Shown here one piece after another: positions 1 through 7,204 of a stretch of 10,059 nt of DNA. The translations under genes and the position numbers were made by a program. Below the pieces are notes generated by a model. That model saw only the letters and a list, made by a program, of their open reading frames with translations. It did not search any database and was not told where the DNA came from. Location of the stretch: assembly GCA_020024235.1 (NCBI GenBank), contig JAHHUA010000055.1, positions 1 through 10,059 on the forward strand. Direction: 5' to 3'. Each line of letters starts with the position of its first letter. Within the stretch, counting starts at the first letter, position 1. Source of the stretch: Oscillospiraceae bacterium (lineage in GTDB: Bacteria > Bacillota > Clostridia > Oscillospirales > Ruminococcaceae).

Positions 1-22
1 TATTTATTATATATTTTTATTC

Positions 23-28
23 GGAGGT
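23..28 (+). promoter_or_regulatory. Ribosome binding site of ymfF
   Basis: GGAGGT lies 7 nt before the ATG at 36, a strong Shine-Dalgarno sequence that fixes the start of the first gene. Only AT-rich sequence precedes it in the window, so the operon promoter, or an upstream gene, cannot be seen. Confidence 0.85.
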
Positions 29-35
29 TTAATAA

Positions 36-1304
36 ATGAACTCAAAAATCGAAAGACATGAGATTTTTCCAAACCTCTGTCTTACCATTATTGAAAACCC
101 GAAATTCAGACATAACAGACTTACTGTTAATTTTATAGAGGAATTAACAGAAGAAAATTCCTGTGCCAATGCACTGACAGCTCAAATATTAAAACAAGGT
201 GGCTGTGAATATGAAAATTTCTGCCAGCTTAACAGAAATCTAAATAATTTATATGGAGCTGAACTGACATCAGGTATATCAAAATACGGTAAATATCAGG
301 TGGCTGATGTTTCCATAATATCAATAGATGAAAAATATGCTTTAAATCCAAAGGAAAATATTTTAGATAAATGCACAGAAACTGTATATTCAGCGGCTTT
401 TAACTCTGTTATAATTTCTGAAGGGTTTACCGAAAAAGTATTTCTAAACGAAAAAAATAATTTGATTGATATCATAAAATCAGAGATAAATGATAAACAG
501 TTTTATGCTTTGTTTAAATGCAAAAAGCAAATTTGTGAAGATGAAGCCTATGGTATAAGCGAATATGGTGAGGTTTCCGACGCTGAAAACCTGACTTTGG
601 AAAAAGTGCGGGAAAATTACCATCGACTTTTAAAAAATGGAAAAATAGAAATAATGTTTGTAGGCAGAGAATATTCTGACTGTGTAGAAAATAAATTAAA
701 AAAATATTTGCCTAAGAAAAGACAGTCCAACATTGTTTTAAACAATGAAATCAAAGTGAGGAATATACATAAAATTATTTCTTCAAAGGAAAGTATGGAG
801 CTTTCACAGGAAAAACTGGTTATGGGATTTGATTTTTCCTCTGTAAAAACCGAAAAAGAAAAAAATTGCATAAGAATTTTTGCCTATCTTTTCGGTAATT
901 CCTCGGATACGGGACTTTTTATCGCCGTAAGAGAAAAGCTTAATCTTTGCTACTATTGTGGTGCCAGTGCCGATATTATGTCAGGAATAATGCTGGTAGA
1001 ATGTGGCATAGAAAAAGAAAACCATGATAAAGCCACAGATGAAATCTTAAAAGAATTTAGAAAATATCAAAAGGAAGGCATAACAGAGGAAGAATTGTCC
1101 GAAGGCAAACTTGCTATCATTGGAGAAATCAGTGAGGTTAAAAACTTTATCAATATGACTGAGGACTGGTATATGAATCAAATTATGAACTGCAAAATGT
1201 ATTCTCCCGATGAACAGATAAAAAATATAGAGTCAATCACAGCAGAAGATGTATTTAAAGCTGTTAAAAAAATAAAATATGTTTCCATGTTTGCCTTAAA
1301 TTAA
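36..1304 (+). CDS. ymfF: M16-like peptidase subunit without zinc motif, YmfF family
   Basis: This 422-residue protein resembles the non-catalytic partner of the YmfF/YmfH pair. Databases often call it 'EF-P 5-aminopentanol modification-associated protein YfmF', after B. subtilis work linking the pair to EF-P modification. Its fold is that of M16 (pitrilysin/MPP-like) proteins. Where an active M16 subunit carries HxxEH it has only NALTAQILKQGG (roughly residues 45-56), so it cannot bind the catalytic zinc. It does hold an R...YY motif (R299, Y306, Y307, in VREKLNLCYY), the kind of element an inactive M16B subunit contributes to its partner's substrate site. No signal peptide or membrane segment is visible, so it should be cytoplasmic. 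The ATG at 36 follows a strong ribosome binding site. ymfH begins 18 nt after its stop. Family assignment is firm; substrate is unknown. Confidence 0.85.
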   Translation: MNSKIERHEIFPNLCLTIIENPKFRHNRLTVNFIEELTEENSCANALTAQILKQGGCEYENFCQLNRNLNNLYGAELTSGISKYGKYQVADVSIISIDEKYALNPKENILDKCTETVYSAAFNSVIISEGFTEKVFLNEKNNLIDIIKSEINDKQFYALFKCKKQICEDEAYGISEYGEVSDAENLTLEKVRENYHRLLKNGKIEIMFVGREYSDCVENKLKKYLPKKRQSNIVLNNEIKVRNIHKIISSKESMELSQEKLVMGFDFSSVKTEKEKNCIRIFAYLFGNSSDTGLFIAVREKLNLCYYCGASADIMSGIMLVECGIEKENHDKATDEILKEFRKYQKEGITEEELSEGKLAIIGEISEVKNFINMTEDWYMNQIMNCKMYSPDEQIKNIESITAEDVFKAVKKIKYVSMFALN

Positions 1305-1311
1305 CTATAAG

Positions 1312-1317
1312 AAGGAG
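1312..1317 (+). promoter_or_regulatory. Ribosome binding site selecting a TTG start for ymfH
   Basis: AAGGAG sits 5 nt before TTG at 1323. No in-frame ATG lies near; the next in-frame Met is residue 30, inside the conserved first strand of the M16 fold. This site therefore decides the start codon. Confidence 0.75.
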
Positions 1318-1322
1318 AAAAA

Positions 1323-2597
1323 TTGAACAAATACATAAAAAATGATAAGTTGGGAGAGGGGTACTACCGAATAGAACACCCAAGCGGACTTACGATTTTA
1401 CTCTATCCCATGGAGGAATACAGCTCTGCTTTTACTATGCTTTCTGTAAAATTCGGTGCTGCTGATACAAATTTTGAAATTGATGGGAATAAATACCGAG
1501 TGCCTATGGGAACAGCACATTTTTTGGAACATAAAGCGTTAAGTTCCAATGACGAAGACGCTTTTGCAGTGATGTCAGCCTATGGAGCTGATGCCAACGC
1601 ATTTACATCTATGGAAAGGACAGCTTTTTATTACAGCTGTGTCCACCATGCCCAAGAGTGTTTGGAAACCATGCTTAAACAGATACAGCTTTGCAGCTAT
1701 ACCGAAGAAAGCATAGACAGAGAAAGAGAAATCATTTCCCGGGAAATTAAAATGTCAGAAGATGAATGTGACTGGCTGTGCTATCAAAATCTTTTAAAGG
1801 CTATGTATCATGACCCTGTTATAAGTGCAGAAATAGCCGGAAATATAAGTGAGATAAAGAAAATAAAGAGCAGTACCCTAAAGTTATGTCACAAATATTT
1901 TTATAATCCCCATAATATGATACTTGTTTCAGCAGGCAACATAGACTGCGACAATATTATAAAAACAGTGGATAAAACCTTTAAAAAAACGGACTATGCA
2001 CCTGTAAAACGAATATATTTTGATGAACCGCAAAATATTAAATATAAATATACAGAAATCAGTCAAACTCTTTCAGCACCTATATTTAATATCGGATTTA
2101 AAATGTATAATCCAAAGTCAGATGACATTAAAAATGTGATTATAGATGAATTGCTTTTGGAAATAATTGCAGGAGATGCCACTGAGTTCTATAAATATAT
2201 GTATGATGAGGGACTTATAAATTCCACATTCAGCGGTGATACCTATAATTGCCGGGGACTTTCCGCACTTGTTTTTGAGGGAGAATCCCGAAACCCTGAA
2301 AAAGTCAGAGATTTGATTTGCAGCCGTGTGGAGTATTTGCAGCAAAACGGAATAGACAAGGAAGAATTTTACGGATATGTAAAATCGTCCTATGGAAAAT
2401 ATCTCAGTGTGTTTTCATCGGCTGAGGCAATAGTAAATGCTTTGCTGTTTTTTGAAAAAACAGGGGGCTGTATTTACGATGTCCCTGAAATTCTTTCCCG
2501 CATTACCGTCAAAGATGCGGAAGAAAGGCTTAAAAACTGTATTTGTGCAGATAATACCGTCCTATCGGTAATAAATTTAAAACAGGAGGAAAAATAA
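1323..2597 (+). CDS. ymfH: Zinc-dependent M16 peptidase, YmfH family (catalytic subunit)
   Basis: This 424-residue M16 (inverzincin) peptidase keeps the complete active site. The HxxEH motif is H66-F-L-E69-H70, where H66 and H70 bind zinc and E69 is the general base. The third zinc ligand is most likely E141 in SREI, with helper E134 seven residues earlier, matching the ERxxIxxE pattern of pitrilysin and MPP. The C-terminal half lacks a clear R...Y pair, which the neighbouring YmfF has instead, so the two probably form a heterodimer with one composite active site. The GYYRIEHPSGLTILLYP start is the usual first strand of the family. The start codon is TTG, supported by AAGGAG 5 nt upstream. 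The stop is 1 nt from the lgt start. In B. subtilis the family is tied to EF-P modification; other family members may process small peptides. The natural substrate here is unknown. Confidence 0.88.
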   Translation: MNKYIKNDKLGEGYYRIEHPSGLTILLYPMEEYSSAFTMLSVKFGAADTNFEIDGNKYRVPMGTAHFLEHKALSSNDEDAFAVMSAYGADANAFTSMERTAFYYSCVHHAQECLETMLKQIQLCSYTEESIDREREIISREIKMSEDECDWLCYQNLLKAMYHDPVISAEIAGNISEIKKIKSSTLKLCHKYFYNPHNMILVSAGNIDCDNIIKTVDKTFKKTDYAPVKRIYFDEPQNIKYKYTEISQTLSAPIFNIGFKMYNPKSDDIKNVIIDELLLEIIAGDATEFYKYMYDEGLINSTFSGDTYNCRGLSALVFEGESRNPEKVRDLICSRVEYLQQNGIDKEEFYGYVKSSYGKYLSVFSSAEAIVNALLFFEKTGGCIYDVPEILSRITVKDAEERLKNCICADNTVLSVINLKQEEK

Positions 2598-2598
2598 T

Positions 2599-3612
2599 AT
2601 GACAGAAATTTTAAAATTCCCAGGCTTGGGAATACAGTTTAACATTAACAGAGCAGCATTTTCCATTGGGCCTTTTACGGTATACTGGTATGGAATAATG
2701 ATTGCAACAGGTTTGGTGCTGGCTGTTATTTACGCAAACAAAAGAGCCGCCGAATTCGGTGTAAATAAAGATAAGCTTATGGACATTATATTGATAGGTA
2801 CAATCGGAAGTATTATCGGTGCAAGAGCCTATTTTGTAATCTTTTCATGGGATAAGTACAAAAATGATTTACTTTCCGTTTTTAAAATCTGGGAAGGCGG
2901 TATAGCAATTTACGGTGCAATTATCGGTGCACTTATTTTCGGGCTTTTGACAGCAAAGAAAAAAGGAGTAAAATATTTGGCACTTACAGATTTGGCACTT
3001 CCTTGTTTTTTGCTAGGTCAGGGTATAGGCAGATGGGGCAACTTCTTTAATATAGAAGCTTTCGGTTCCAATACATCAATGCCATGGGGTATGACAAGTG
3101 ACAGTATTGTATATTATCTTCAGGCTCATCAGGCAGAACTTGCAAAAATAGGCGTTACAGTAGACCCTAATATGCCTGTTCACCCTACATTTTTATATGA
3201 ATCCATATGGTGTCTTATAGGATTTGTTCTTTTTGCTTTCTATGCAAAACACAGAAAATTTGACGGTGAACTTACATTGTTTTACGCTATTTGGTATGGT
3301 GCGGAAAGATTTGTGGTTGAGGGACTGAGAACTGACAGTCTTATGTGGGGCAAAGTGAGAGTTTCTCAGGCTTTGGCTTTAATAACTGTTATAACTGCAC
3401 TTTGCATATATATTTATGTGAGAAAATTCAGAAAAACAAAATTTGGTGATATGGTTCCCTACGGACACACACCGGAAGGAATATCTGAAAACCAGCCTAT
3501 ACAAAAAACAGAAATTACCGAAACTTCAGGTGAGAAACAAGATGCTGACAGCAAAAAAGAAAATAGTGAAGAATTGGAGGAAACAAAAGAAAAAACCGAC
3601 AGTGCTGAATAA
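2599..3612 (+). CDS. lgt: Prolipoprotein diacylglyceryl transferase
   Basis: Lgt transfers diacylglycerol from phosphatidylglycerol to the lipobox cysteine of prelipoproteins, the first step of lipoprotein maturation, in the cytoplasmic membrane. The protein has several hydrophobic helices. The family signature GQGIGRWGNFFNIEAFG carries R145, N148, N151 and E153, with R145 matching E. coli Arg143. YWYGIMIATG lies near the N-terminus and ERFVVEGLRTDSL near the C-terminus. The site of E. coli His103 is Tyr105 (GGIAIYGA), a substitution I recall from other Firmicutes. At 337 residues it is longer than the usual 260-290. The excess is a polar tail (about residues 275-337) of Lys, Glu, Ser and Thr after the last helix, probably cytoplasmic and disordered. 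The ribosome binding site AGGAGG (2584-2589) lies inside the end of ymfH, so translation of the two is probably coupled. Confidence 0.96.
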   Translation: MTEILKFPGLGIQFNINRAAFSIGPFTVYWYGIMIATGLVLAVIYANKRAAEFGVNKDKLMDIILIGTIGSIIGARAYFVIFSWDKYKNDLLSVFKIWEGGIAIYGAIIGALIFGLLTAKKKGVKYLALTDLALPCFLLGQGIGRWGNFFNIEAFGSNTSMPWGMTSDSIVYYLQAHQAELAKIGVTVDPNMPVHPTFLYESIWCLIGFVLFAFYAKHRKFDGELTLFYAIWYGAERFVVEGLRTDSLMWGKVRVSQALALITVITALCIYIYVRKFRKTKFGDMVPYGHTPEGISENQPIQKTEITETSGEKQDADSKKENSEELEETKEKTDSAE

Positions 3613-3621
3613 AAAGCATGG

Positions 3622-3655
3622 ATACAAGCTATAATAGGCAAAGAAAAAGCTGTAT
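3622..3655 (+). other. Weak hairpin after lgt, possible leaky terminator
   Basis: ATACA-A-GCT (3622-3630) pairs with AGC-TGTAT (3648-3655), giving 8 bp with one bulged A and a 17-nt loop, followed by ATTTCC rather than a true T-run. It starts 10 nt after the lgt stop. It may mark or slow the end of the lgt transcript but is too weak to call a terminator. Confidence 0.25.
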
Positions 3656-3660
3656 ATTTC

Positions 3661-3687
3661 CTGTAATACAACTAAAAATAATTACAG
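3661..3687 (+). repeat. Inverted repeat in the lgt-rpsL spacer
   Basis: CTGTAAT (3661-3667) and ATTACAG (3681-3687) form a perfect 7-bp inverted repeat with a 13-nt AT-rich loop. A-rich, not T-rich, sequence follows on the + strand, so it does not look like an intrinsic terminator. It could be a protein-binding dyad or an RNA 3'-end structure. Function unknown. Confidence 0.3.
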
Positions 3688-3774
3688 AAAAACTTAAATT
3701 TGCAAAGAAAAATGAAATTTTAGGCAATAGAGAGAAAAAAACATAAAAAAATTGTATATCTTTTAAAAAGTCTA

Positions 3775-3803
3775 TTGACAAAAGGTTTTTAATAATGTAA
3801 AAT
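3775..3803 (+). promoter_or_regulatory. Sigma-A-type promoter of the rpsL-rpsG-fusA operon
   Basis: TTGACA (3775-3780, perfect -35) is followed by a 17-nt spacer and TAAAAT (3798-3803, five of six matches to TATAAT). Transcription should begin near 3810, leaving an untranslated leader of about 90 nt before rpsL. A-rich sequence just upstream of the -35 could act as an UP element. Its strength fits genes for abundant translation proteins. Confidence 0.85.
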
Positions 3804-3847
3804 AATAACTCGGGTAGTGCTATATCCCAAATATTAATTCACTATGT

Positions 3848-3867
3848 AACAATTAGAACATATTGTT
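3848..3867 (+). promoter_or_regulatory. Hairpin in the rpsL 5' leader
   Basis: AACAAT (3848-3853) and ATTGTT (3862-3867) are perfectly complementary around an 8-nt loop, 20 nt upstream of the rpsL Shine-Dalgarno sequence (AAGGAGGT, 3888-3895). The stem is AT-only and weak. It may be a translational control element or chance in AT-rich leader sequence. Confidence 0.25.
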
Positions 3868-3900
3868 GCGAAATTTATCATTATTGTAAGGAGGTGCGAC

Positions 3901-4326
3901 ATGCCAACCTTTAACCAACTAGTAAGAAAAGGCAGAGAAGTTTCTTGGAAGAAATCTGCTTCTCCGGCTCTTCAAAGAGGCTGGAACTCTATTAAGAGAG
4001 AAGCTACAGACAATTCATCACCACAAAAAAGAGGTGTTTGTACTGCAATCAGAACACTTACACCTAAAAAACCTAACTCAGCTTTGAGAAAAGTTGCCAG
4101 AGTTAGACTTACAAACGGAATGGAAGCTACAGCTTATATTCCCGGAGTAGGACACAACTTGCAGGAACACAGTGTTGTTCTTATTCGTGGAGGACGTACA
4201 AAGGACCTTCCCGGTGTTCGTTATCACATTATCCGTGGTACACTTGATACACAGGGAGTTGCTAAGAGAATGCAATCCCGTTCTAAATACGGTGCTAAAC
4301 GTCCAAAGGCTGGGGCTGCGAAATAG
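3901..4326 (+). CDS. rpsL: 30S ribosomal protein S12
   Basis: S12 sits at the decoding centre of the small subunit and helps monitor codon-anticodon pairing. The 141-residue protein is typical of Firmicutes, which carry a longer N-terminal segment (about residues 15-40) than the 124-residue E. coli protein. Conserved blocks are PQKRGVCT (41-48), [20 protein letters not shown] (54-73), [16 protein letters not shown] (84-99) and KDLPGVRYH (101-109). The positions where streptomycin-resistance changes usually occur, K56 and K101, are unaltered lysines, so nothing here suggests resistance. D102 matches the aspartate that RimO methylthiolates in E. coli; whether this organism has RimO cannot be judged. 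The ribosome binding site AAGGAGGT is 5 nt before the ATG. This is the first gene of the str-type operon; rpoB and rpoC are not immediately upstream. Confidence 0.98.
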   Translation: MPTFNQLVRKGREVSWKKSASPALQRGWNSIKREATDNSSPQKRGVCTAIRTLTPKKPNSALRKVARVRLTNGMEATAYIPGVGHNLQEHSVVLIRGGRTKDLPGVRYHIIRGTLDTQGVAKRMQSRSKYGAKRPKAGAAK

Positions 4327-4337
4327 TAAAACTCTTT

Positions 4338-4356
4338 ACAGTTAACTGCTAATTGT
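4338..4356 (+). promoter_or_regulatory. Hairpin I in the rpsL-rpsG spacer
   Basis: ACAGTTA (4338-4344) pairs with TAATTGT (4350-4356), 7 bp including one G-U, around a 5-nt loop, 11 nt after the rpsL stop. No T-run follows, so it is not a terminator. It may belong to a larger intercistronic RNA fold. An overlapping weak promoter-like pair (TTGTCA 4353-4358, TAATAT 4375-4380, 16-nt spacer) is a less likely reading. Confidence 0.35.
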
Positions 4357-4397
4357 CACTCGTGTAGATGAATTTAATATACATTTATTATAGATAT

Positions 4398-4430
4398 AAA
4401 AATCTCTGCATGGTGCCAACGAGAGTTTTT
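4398..4430 (+). promoter_or_regulatory. Hairpin II in the rpsL-rpsG spacer
   Basis: AAAAATCTC (4398-4406) pairs with GAGAGTTTTT (4421-4430) with one bulged G; an inner GCA/TGC stem (4408-4410, 4414-4416) is possible. ACTCG (4358-4362) and CGAGT (4436-4440) could close a long-range helix around it. The structure ends 37 nt before the rpsG Shine-Dalgarno sequence. In E. coli, S7 represses its operon by binding the rpsL-rpsG intercistronic RNA; a similar role here is inference from position and foldability, not sequence match. A weak attenuator is the alternative, because T-rich sequence follows. Confidence 0.4.
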
Positions 4431-4467
4431 CCTTTCGAGTACCTATGATATCATTAAAATTTTTATG

Positions 4468-4474
4468 AAGGAGG
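4468..4474 (+). promoter_or_regulatory. Ribosome binding site selecting the GTG start of rpsG
   Basis: AAGGAGG lies 8 nt before GTG at 4483. An in-frame ATG at 4465 overlaps this site and would add six residues absent from S7 proteins, so GTG is the real start. Confidence 0.92.
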
Positions 4475-4482
4475 GAAGCGAA

Positions 4483-4953
4483 GTGCCAAGAAGAGGTCGT
4501 ATTGCAAAACGTGATGTTTTGCCAGATCCGCTGTACAATTCCAAGATGGTAACTCGTCTTATTAACAATGTAATGCTTGATGGTAAGAAGGGCGTTTCTC
4601 AGAGAATTGTTTACGGTGCATTCGATATTATCAAAGAAAAAACAGGTAAGGATCCATTGGAGGCTTTCGAAGAAGCAATGGAAAACGTTATGCCACAATT
4701 GGAAGTTAAGGCTCGCCGTGTAGGTGGTGCTACTTACCAGGTTCCTATGGAAGTAAGACAAGAAAGACGCGAGACATTGGGTCTTAGATGGATTACAACT
4801 TACTCCAGAGCCCGTGGTGAAAAGACCATGAAGGAAAGATTAGCCGGCGAAATTATGGATGCTATAAACCAACAAGGCGGAGCATTCAAGAAACGTGAAG
4901 ATACTCACAAGATGGCTGAAGCTAACAAGGCATTTGCTCACTACAGATGGTAA
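4483..4953 (+). CDS. rpsG: 30S ribosomal protein S7
   Basis: S7 is a primary 16S rRNA-binding protein that organises assembly of the 30S head and lies near the E site. With the GTG start the protein has 156 residues, the standard bacterial length, beginning [20 protein letters not shown], which is the conserved N-terminus. The family signature follows ([17 protein letters not shown], about residues 21-37), then [16 protein letters not shown], the rRNA-binding region, and the C-terminal [14 protein letters not shown]. The gene sits between rpsL and fusA as in most bacterial str operons, but with unusually long gaps of 156 and 120 nt. Its last codons and stop are part of a 9-bp hairpin. In E. 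coli S7 is the autogenous repressor of this operon; the same control is plausible here. Confidence 0.98.
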   Translation: MPRRGRIAKRDVLPDPLYNSKMVTRLINNVMLDGKKGVSQRIVYGAFDIIKEKTGKDPLEAFEEAMENVMPQLEVKARRVGGATYQVPMEVRQERRETLGLRWITTYSRARGEKTMKERLAGEIMDAINQQGGAFKKREDTHKMAEANKAFAHYRW

Positions 4954-4966
4954 TTTGATCATCTGT
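4943..4966 (+). promoter_or_regulatory. Hairpin over the rpsG stop codon
   Basis: ACAGATGGT (4943-4951) pairs with ATCATCTGT (4958-4966), 9 bp with one G-U and a 6-nt loop. The rpsG stop (4951-4953) lies at the apex. TGTGAAGG follows rather than a T-run, so this is not an intrinsic terminator. It could tune coupling, processing or mRNA stability. Confidence 0.45.
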
Positions 4967-4972
4967 TGTGAA

Positions 4973-5003
4973 GGATGCGGTTTTATATATATGGATTGCA
5001 TCC
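4973..5003 (+). promoter_or_regulatory. Extended hairpin in the rpsG-fusA spacer
   Basis: GGATGC (4973-4978) pairs perfectly with GCATCC (4998-5003). Inward extension GGTTT/TGGATT-side pairs (4979-4983 with 4993-4997) gives about 11 bp including four G-U pairs, around a 9-nt AT loop. No T-run follows. It starts 6 nt after the stop-codon hairpin, so the two may stack. Confidence 0.45.
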
Positions 5004-5031
5004 AAGCATTGTCGTGGGATATAAATGTTTT

Positions 5032-5045
5032 GCCGAATAATCGGC
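5032..5045 (+). promoter_or_regulatory. Compact hairpin upstream of the fusA ribosome binding site
   Basis: GCCGA (5032-5036) and TCGGC (5041-5045) form a perfect GC-rich 5-bp stem with an ATAA loop, 16 nt before the fusA Shine-Dalgarno sequence (AAGGAGG, 5062-5068). It stands out in AT-rich sequence and may affect fusA mRNA processing or translation. Function unproven. Confidence 0.4.
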
Positions 5046-5073
5046 TGGAAGTTATAATTTTAAGGAGGACACT

Positions 5074-7152
5074 ATGCCAAGAGATGTCTCAATTGAACAA
5101 ACTCGTAATATAGGCATAATGGCTCACATTGACGCAGGTAAAACTACTACCACCGAGCGTATCCTTTTCTATACAGGAGTTAACTACAAAATCGGTGAAA
5201 CACATGATGGTAGTGCGACAATGGACTGGATGAGCCAAGAGCAGGAAAGAGGTATTACAATTACTTCTGCTGCTACAACAGCACACTGGAATGGTCGTCG
5301 TATAAATATTATCGACACCCCCGGACACGTTGACTTCACAGTTGAAGTTGAACGTTCACTCCGTGTACTTGACGGTTCTGTAACCGTACTTTGTGCTAAG
5401 GGCGGTGTAGAACCGCAATCTGAAACTGTTTGGCGTCAGGCTGACAAATATCGCGTTCCAAGAATGGCTTATGTAAATAAGATGGACATTATGGGCGCTG
5501 ATTTCTACCATGTTGTAGATATGATGAAAAACCGTCTCAAATGTAATGCTGTTCCGATTCAGCTTCCTATCGGTGCTGAACAATTCTTTAAAGGTCTTAT
5601 TGACCTTATTGAAATGAAGGCTTACATCTACAATGATGATAAAGGTCTTGACATCACAGTTACAGAAATCCCCGAAGATATGAAAGAAAAAGCTGAAGAA
5701 TACCGCATTAACCTGCTTGATGCAGCTGCTGAGCAAGATGAAGCTTTGATGGAAAAATATCTTGAGGGTGAAGAACTTAAAGAAGAAGAAATAAAAGCTG
5801 CTATCAGAAAAGGTACAATTGCTAACGAAATAGTTCCTGTTTGCTGTGGTACATCTTACAGAAACAAGGGTGTTCAAAAGCTTTTGGATGCTATCGTTGA
5901 GTATATGCCTTCTCCTGTTGATATTCCTAATATCAAGGGTATAAACCCTGAAACAGATGAAGAAGAAGAGAGAGTTTCTTCTGATAAGGCTCCTTTTGCA
6001 GCTTTGGCATTTAAGATTGCTACTGACCCATTTGTTGGTAAACTCTGTTTCTTCCGTGTATATTCCGGTACTTTGACAGCAGGTTCCACTGTTTACAACT
6101 CAGTTAAGGATGGAAACGAAAGAATCGGTAGAATCCTTCAAATGCATGCTAACCACAGAAAAGACATCGACACTATCTACGCTGGTGAAATCGGTGCGGC
6201 TGTAGGTCTTAAAAATACAACAACCGGTGATACTCTCTGTGATCCTAAGGCTCCGATTATTTTGGAATCCATGGAATTCCCAGAACCTGTTATCCGTGTT
6301 GCTATTGAACCTAAGACAAAAGCAGGTCAGGAAAAAATGGGTATCGGACTTGCAAAGCTCGCTGAAGAAGACCCAACATTCAAAACATATACCGACGAAG
6401 AAACAGGACAAACAATTATTGCTGGTATGGGTGAACTTCACCTGGAAATTATTGTTGACCGTCTTCTCCGTGAATTTAAGGTAGAAGCTGATGTTGGTAA
6501 GCCACAGGTTGCATACAGAGAAACAATCAGAGGAAATGCTGATGTTGATCACAAGTATGCTCGTCAGTCCGGTGGTAAGGGTCAATATGGTCATGTTAAG
6601 ATTAAGGTTGAACCTAATGAACCGGGCAAGGGCTACGAATTCTTCAATGCTATCGTCGGTGGTGCTATTCCTAAGGAATACATTCCGGCTGTTGATGCTG
6701 GTATCCAAGGTGCTATGCAATCAGGTGTATTGGCAGGTTATCCTGTAGTTGATGTAAAGGTTACACTTTACGATGGTTCTTACCATGAAGTCGACTCATC
6801 TGAAATGGCATTTAAGATTGCTGGTTCTATGGCATTTAAGGAAGCTCTTAAAAAGGCTAAATCCGTATTGCTTGAACCTATTATGAAAGTTACAGTAAAC
6901 GTACCTGAGGATTACATGGGTGATGTTATGGGCGACCTTAACTCACGCCGTGGTCAAATTCAAGGTATGGAAGCTGTATTTGGTGCTCAGGAAATCAGAG
7001 CATTGGTTCCACTTGGAGAAATGTTCGGTTACGCAACAGACCTTCGTTCTAAAACACAGGGTCGTGGTAACTACACAATGGAACCTGATGCTTATCAAGA
7101 AGTACCTAAGTCTATTGCTGAAAAGATTATCAGTGACAGAACAAAACAATAA
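5074..7152 (+). CDS. fusA: Translation elongation factor G
   Basis: EF-G is the GTPase that moves tRNAs and mRNA through the ribosome after peptide-bond formation and, with ribosome recycling factor, helps split ribosomes. The 692 residues are full length. The GTPase motifs are complete: P-loop AHIDAGKT (17-24), switch [11 protein letters not shown] (59-68), DTPGH (81-85) with the conserved switch II histidine, NKMD (135-138) and a G5-like GTSYRNKGV (259-267). The later domains show the usual blocks, including GMGELHLEI in domain III, VAYRETI and GGKGQYGHV at the start of domain [16 protein letters not shown], and RRGQIQGME with [14 protein letters not shown] in domain V. This marks it as canonical EF-G rather than a TetM-type protection protein. 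The start follows AAGGAGG by 5 nt. It is co-transcribed with rpsL and rpsG from 3775, with a hairpin-rich 120-nt gap before it. Confidence 0.98.
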   Translation: MPRDVSIEQTRNIGIMAHIDAGKTTTTERILFYTGVNYKIGETHDGSATMDWMSQEQERGITITSAATTAHWNGRRINIIDTPGHVDFTVEVERSLRVLDGSVTVLCAKGGVEPQSETVWRQADKYRVPRMAYVNKMDIMGADFYHVVDMMKNRLKCNAVPIQLPIGAEQFFKGLIDLIEMKAYIYNDDKGLDITVTEIPEDMKEKAEEYRINLLDAAAEQDEALMEKYLEGEELKEEEIKAAIRKGTIANEIVPVCCGTSYRNKGVQKLLDAIVEYMPSPVDIPNIKGINPETDEEEERVSSDKAPFAALAFKIATDPFVGKLCFFRVYSGTLTAGSTVYNSVKDGNERIGRILQMHANHRKDIDTIYAGEIGAAVGLKNTTTGDTLCDPKAPIILESMEFPEPVIRVAIEPKTKAGQEKMGIGLAKLAEEDPTFKTYTDEETGQTIIAGMGELHLEIIVDRLLREFKVEADVGKPQVAYRETIRGNADVDHKYARQSGGKGQYGHVKIKVEPNEPGKGYEFFNAIVGGAIPKEYIPAVDAGIQGAMQSGVLAGYPVVDVKVTLYDGSYHEVDSSEMAFKIAGSMAFKEALKKAKSVLLEPIMKVTVNVPEDYMGDVMGDLNSRRGQIQGMEAVFGAQEIRALVPLGEMFGYATDLRSKTQGRGNYTMEPDAYQEVPKSIAEKIISDRTKQ

Positions 7153-7176
7153 TTGTATTATTTTATAAATACAGTA

Positions 7177-7204
7177 TTGATTTTTAAAAGTAATATGCTA
7201 CAAT
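7177..7204 (+). promoter_or_regulatory. Extended -10 promoter of tuf
   Basis: TTGATT (7177-7182) is followed by a 16-nt spacer ending in TGC and then TACAAT (7199-7204, five of six matches). The TGN before the hexamer makes an extended -10 element. Transcription should start near 7211, giving a leader of about 50 nt. A separate promoter fits EF-Tu being needed in large excess over EF-G. Confidence 0.75.

Noticed and set aside
3443..3634. 63-codon + strand frame inside the end of lgt
   Set aside because: Out-of-frame translation of the A-rich Lgt tail, giving a Lys-rich sequence with no motif.
4353..4380. Internal promoter before rpsG (TTGTCA, 16 nt, TAATAT)
   Set aside because: The -10 matches only four of six positions, spacing is short, and the -35 lies in a hairpin; a strong operon promoter exists upstream.
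4342..4761. 139-codon minus-strand frame across the rpsL-rpsG spacer and rpsG
   Set aside because: Mostly antisense to rpsG, no recognisable motif, low-complexity composition.
4465..4953. Longer S7 reading from the ATG at 4465
   Set aside because: That ATG overlaps the Shine-Dalgarno sequence and adds residues absent from S7; GTG at 4483 gives the exact family length.
6100..6720. 206-codon open frame on the minus strand opposite fusA
   Set aside because: Antisense shadow of a highly biased gene with no recognisable domain.
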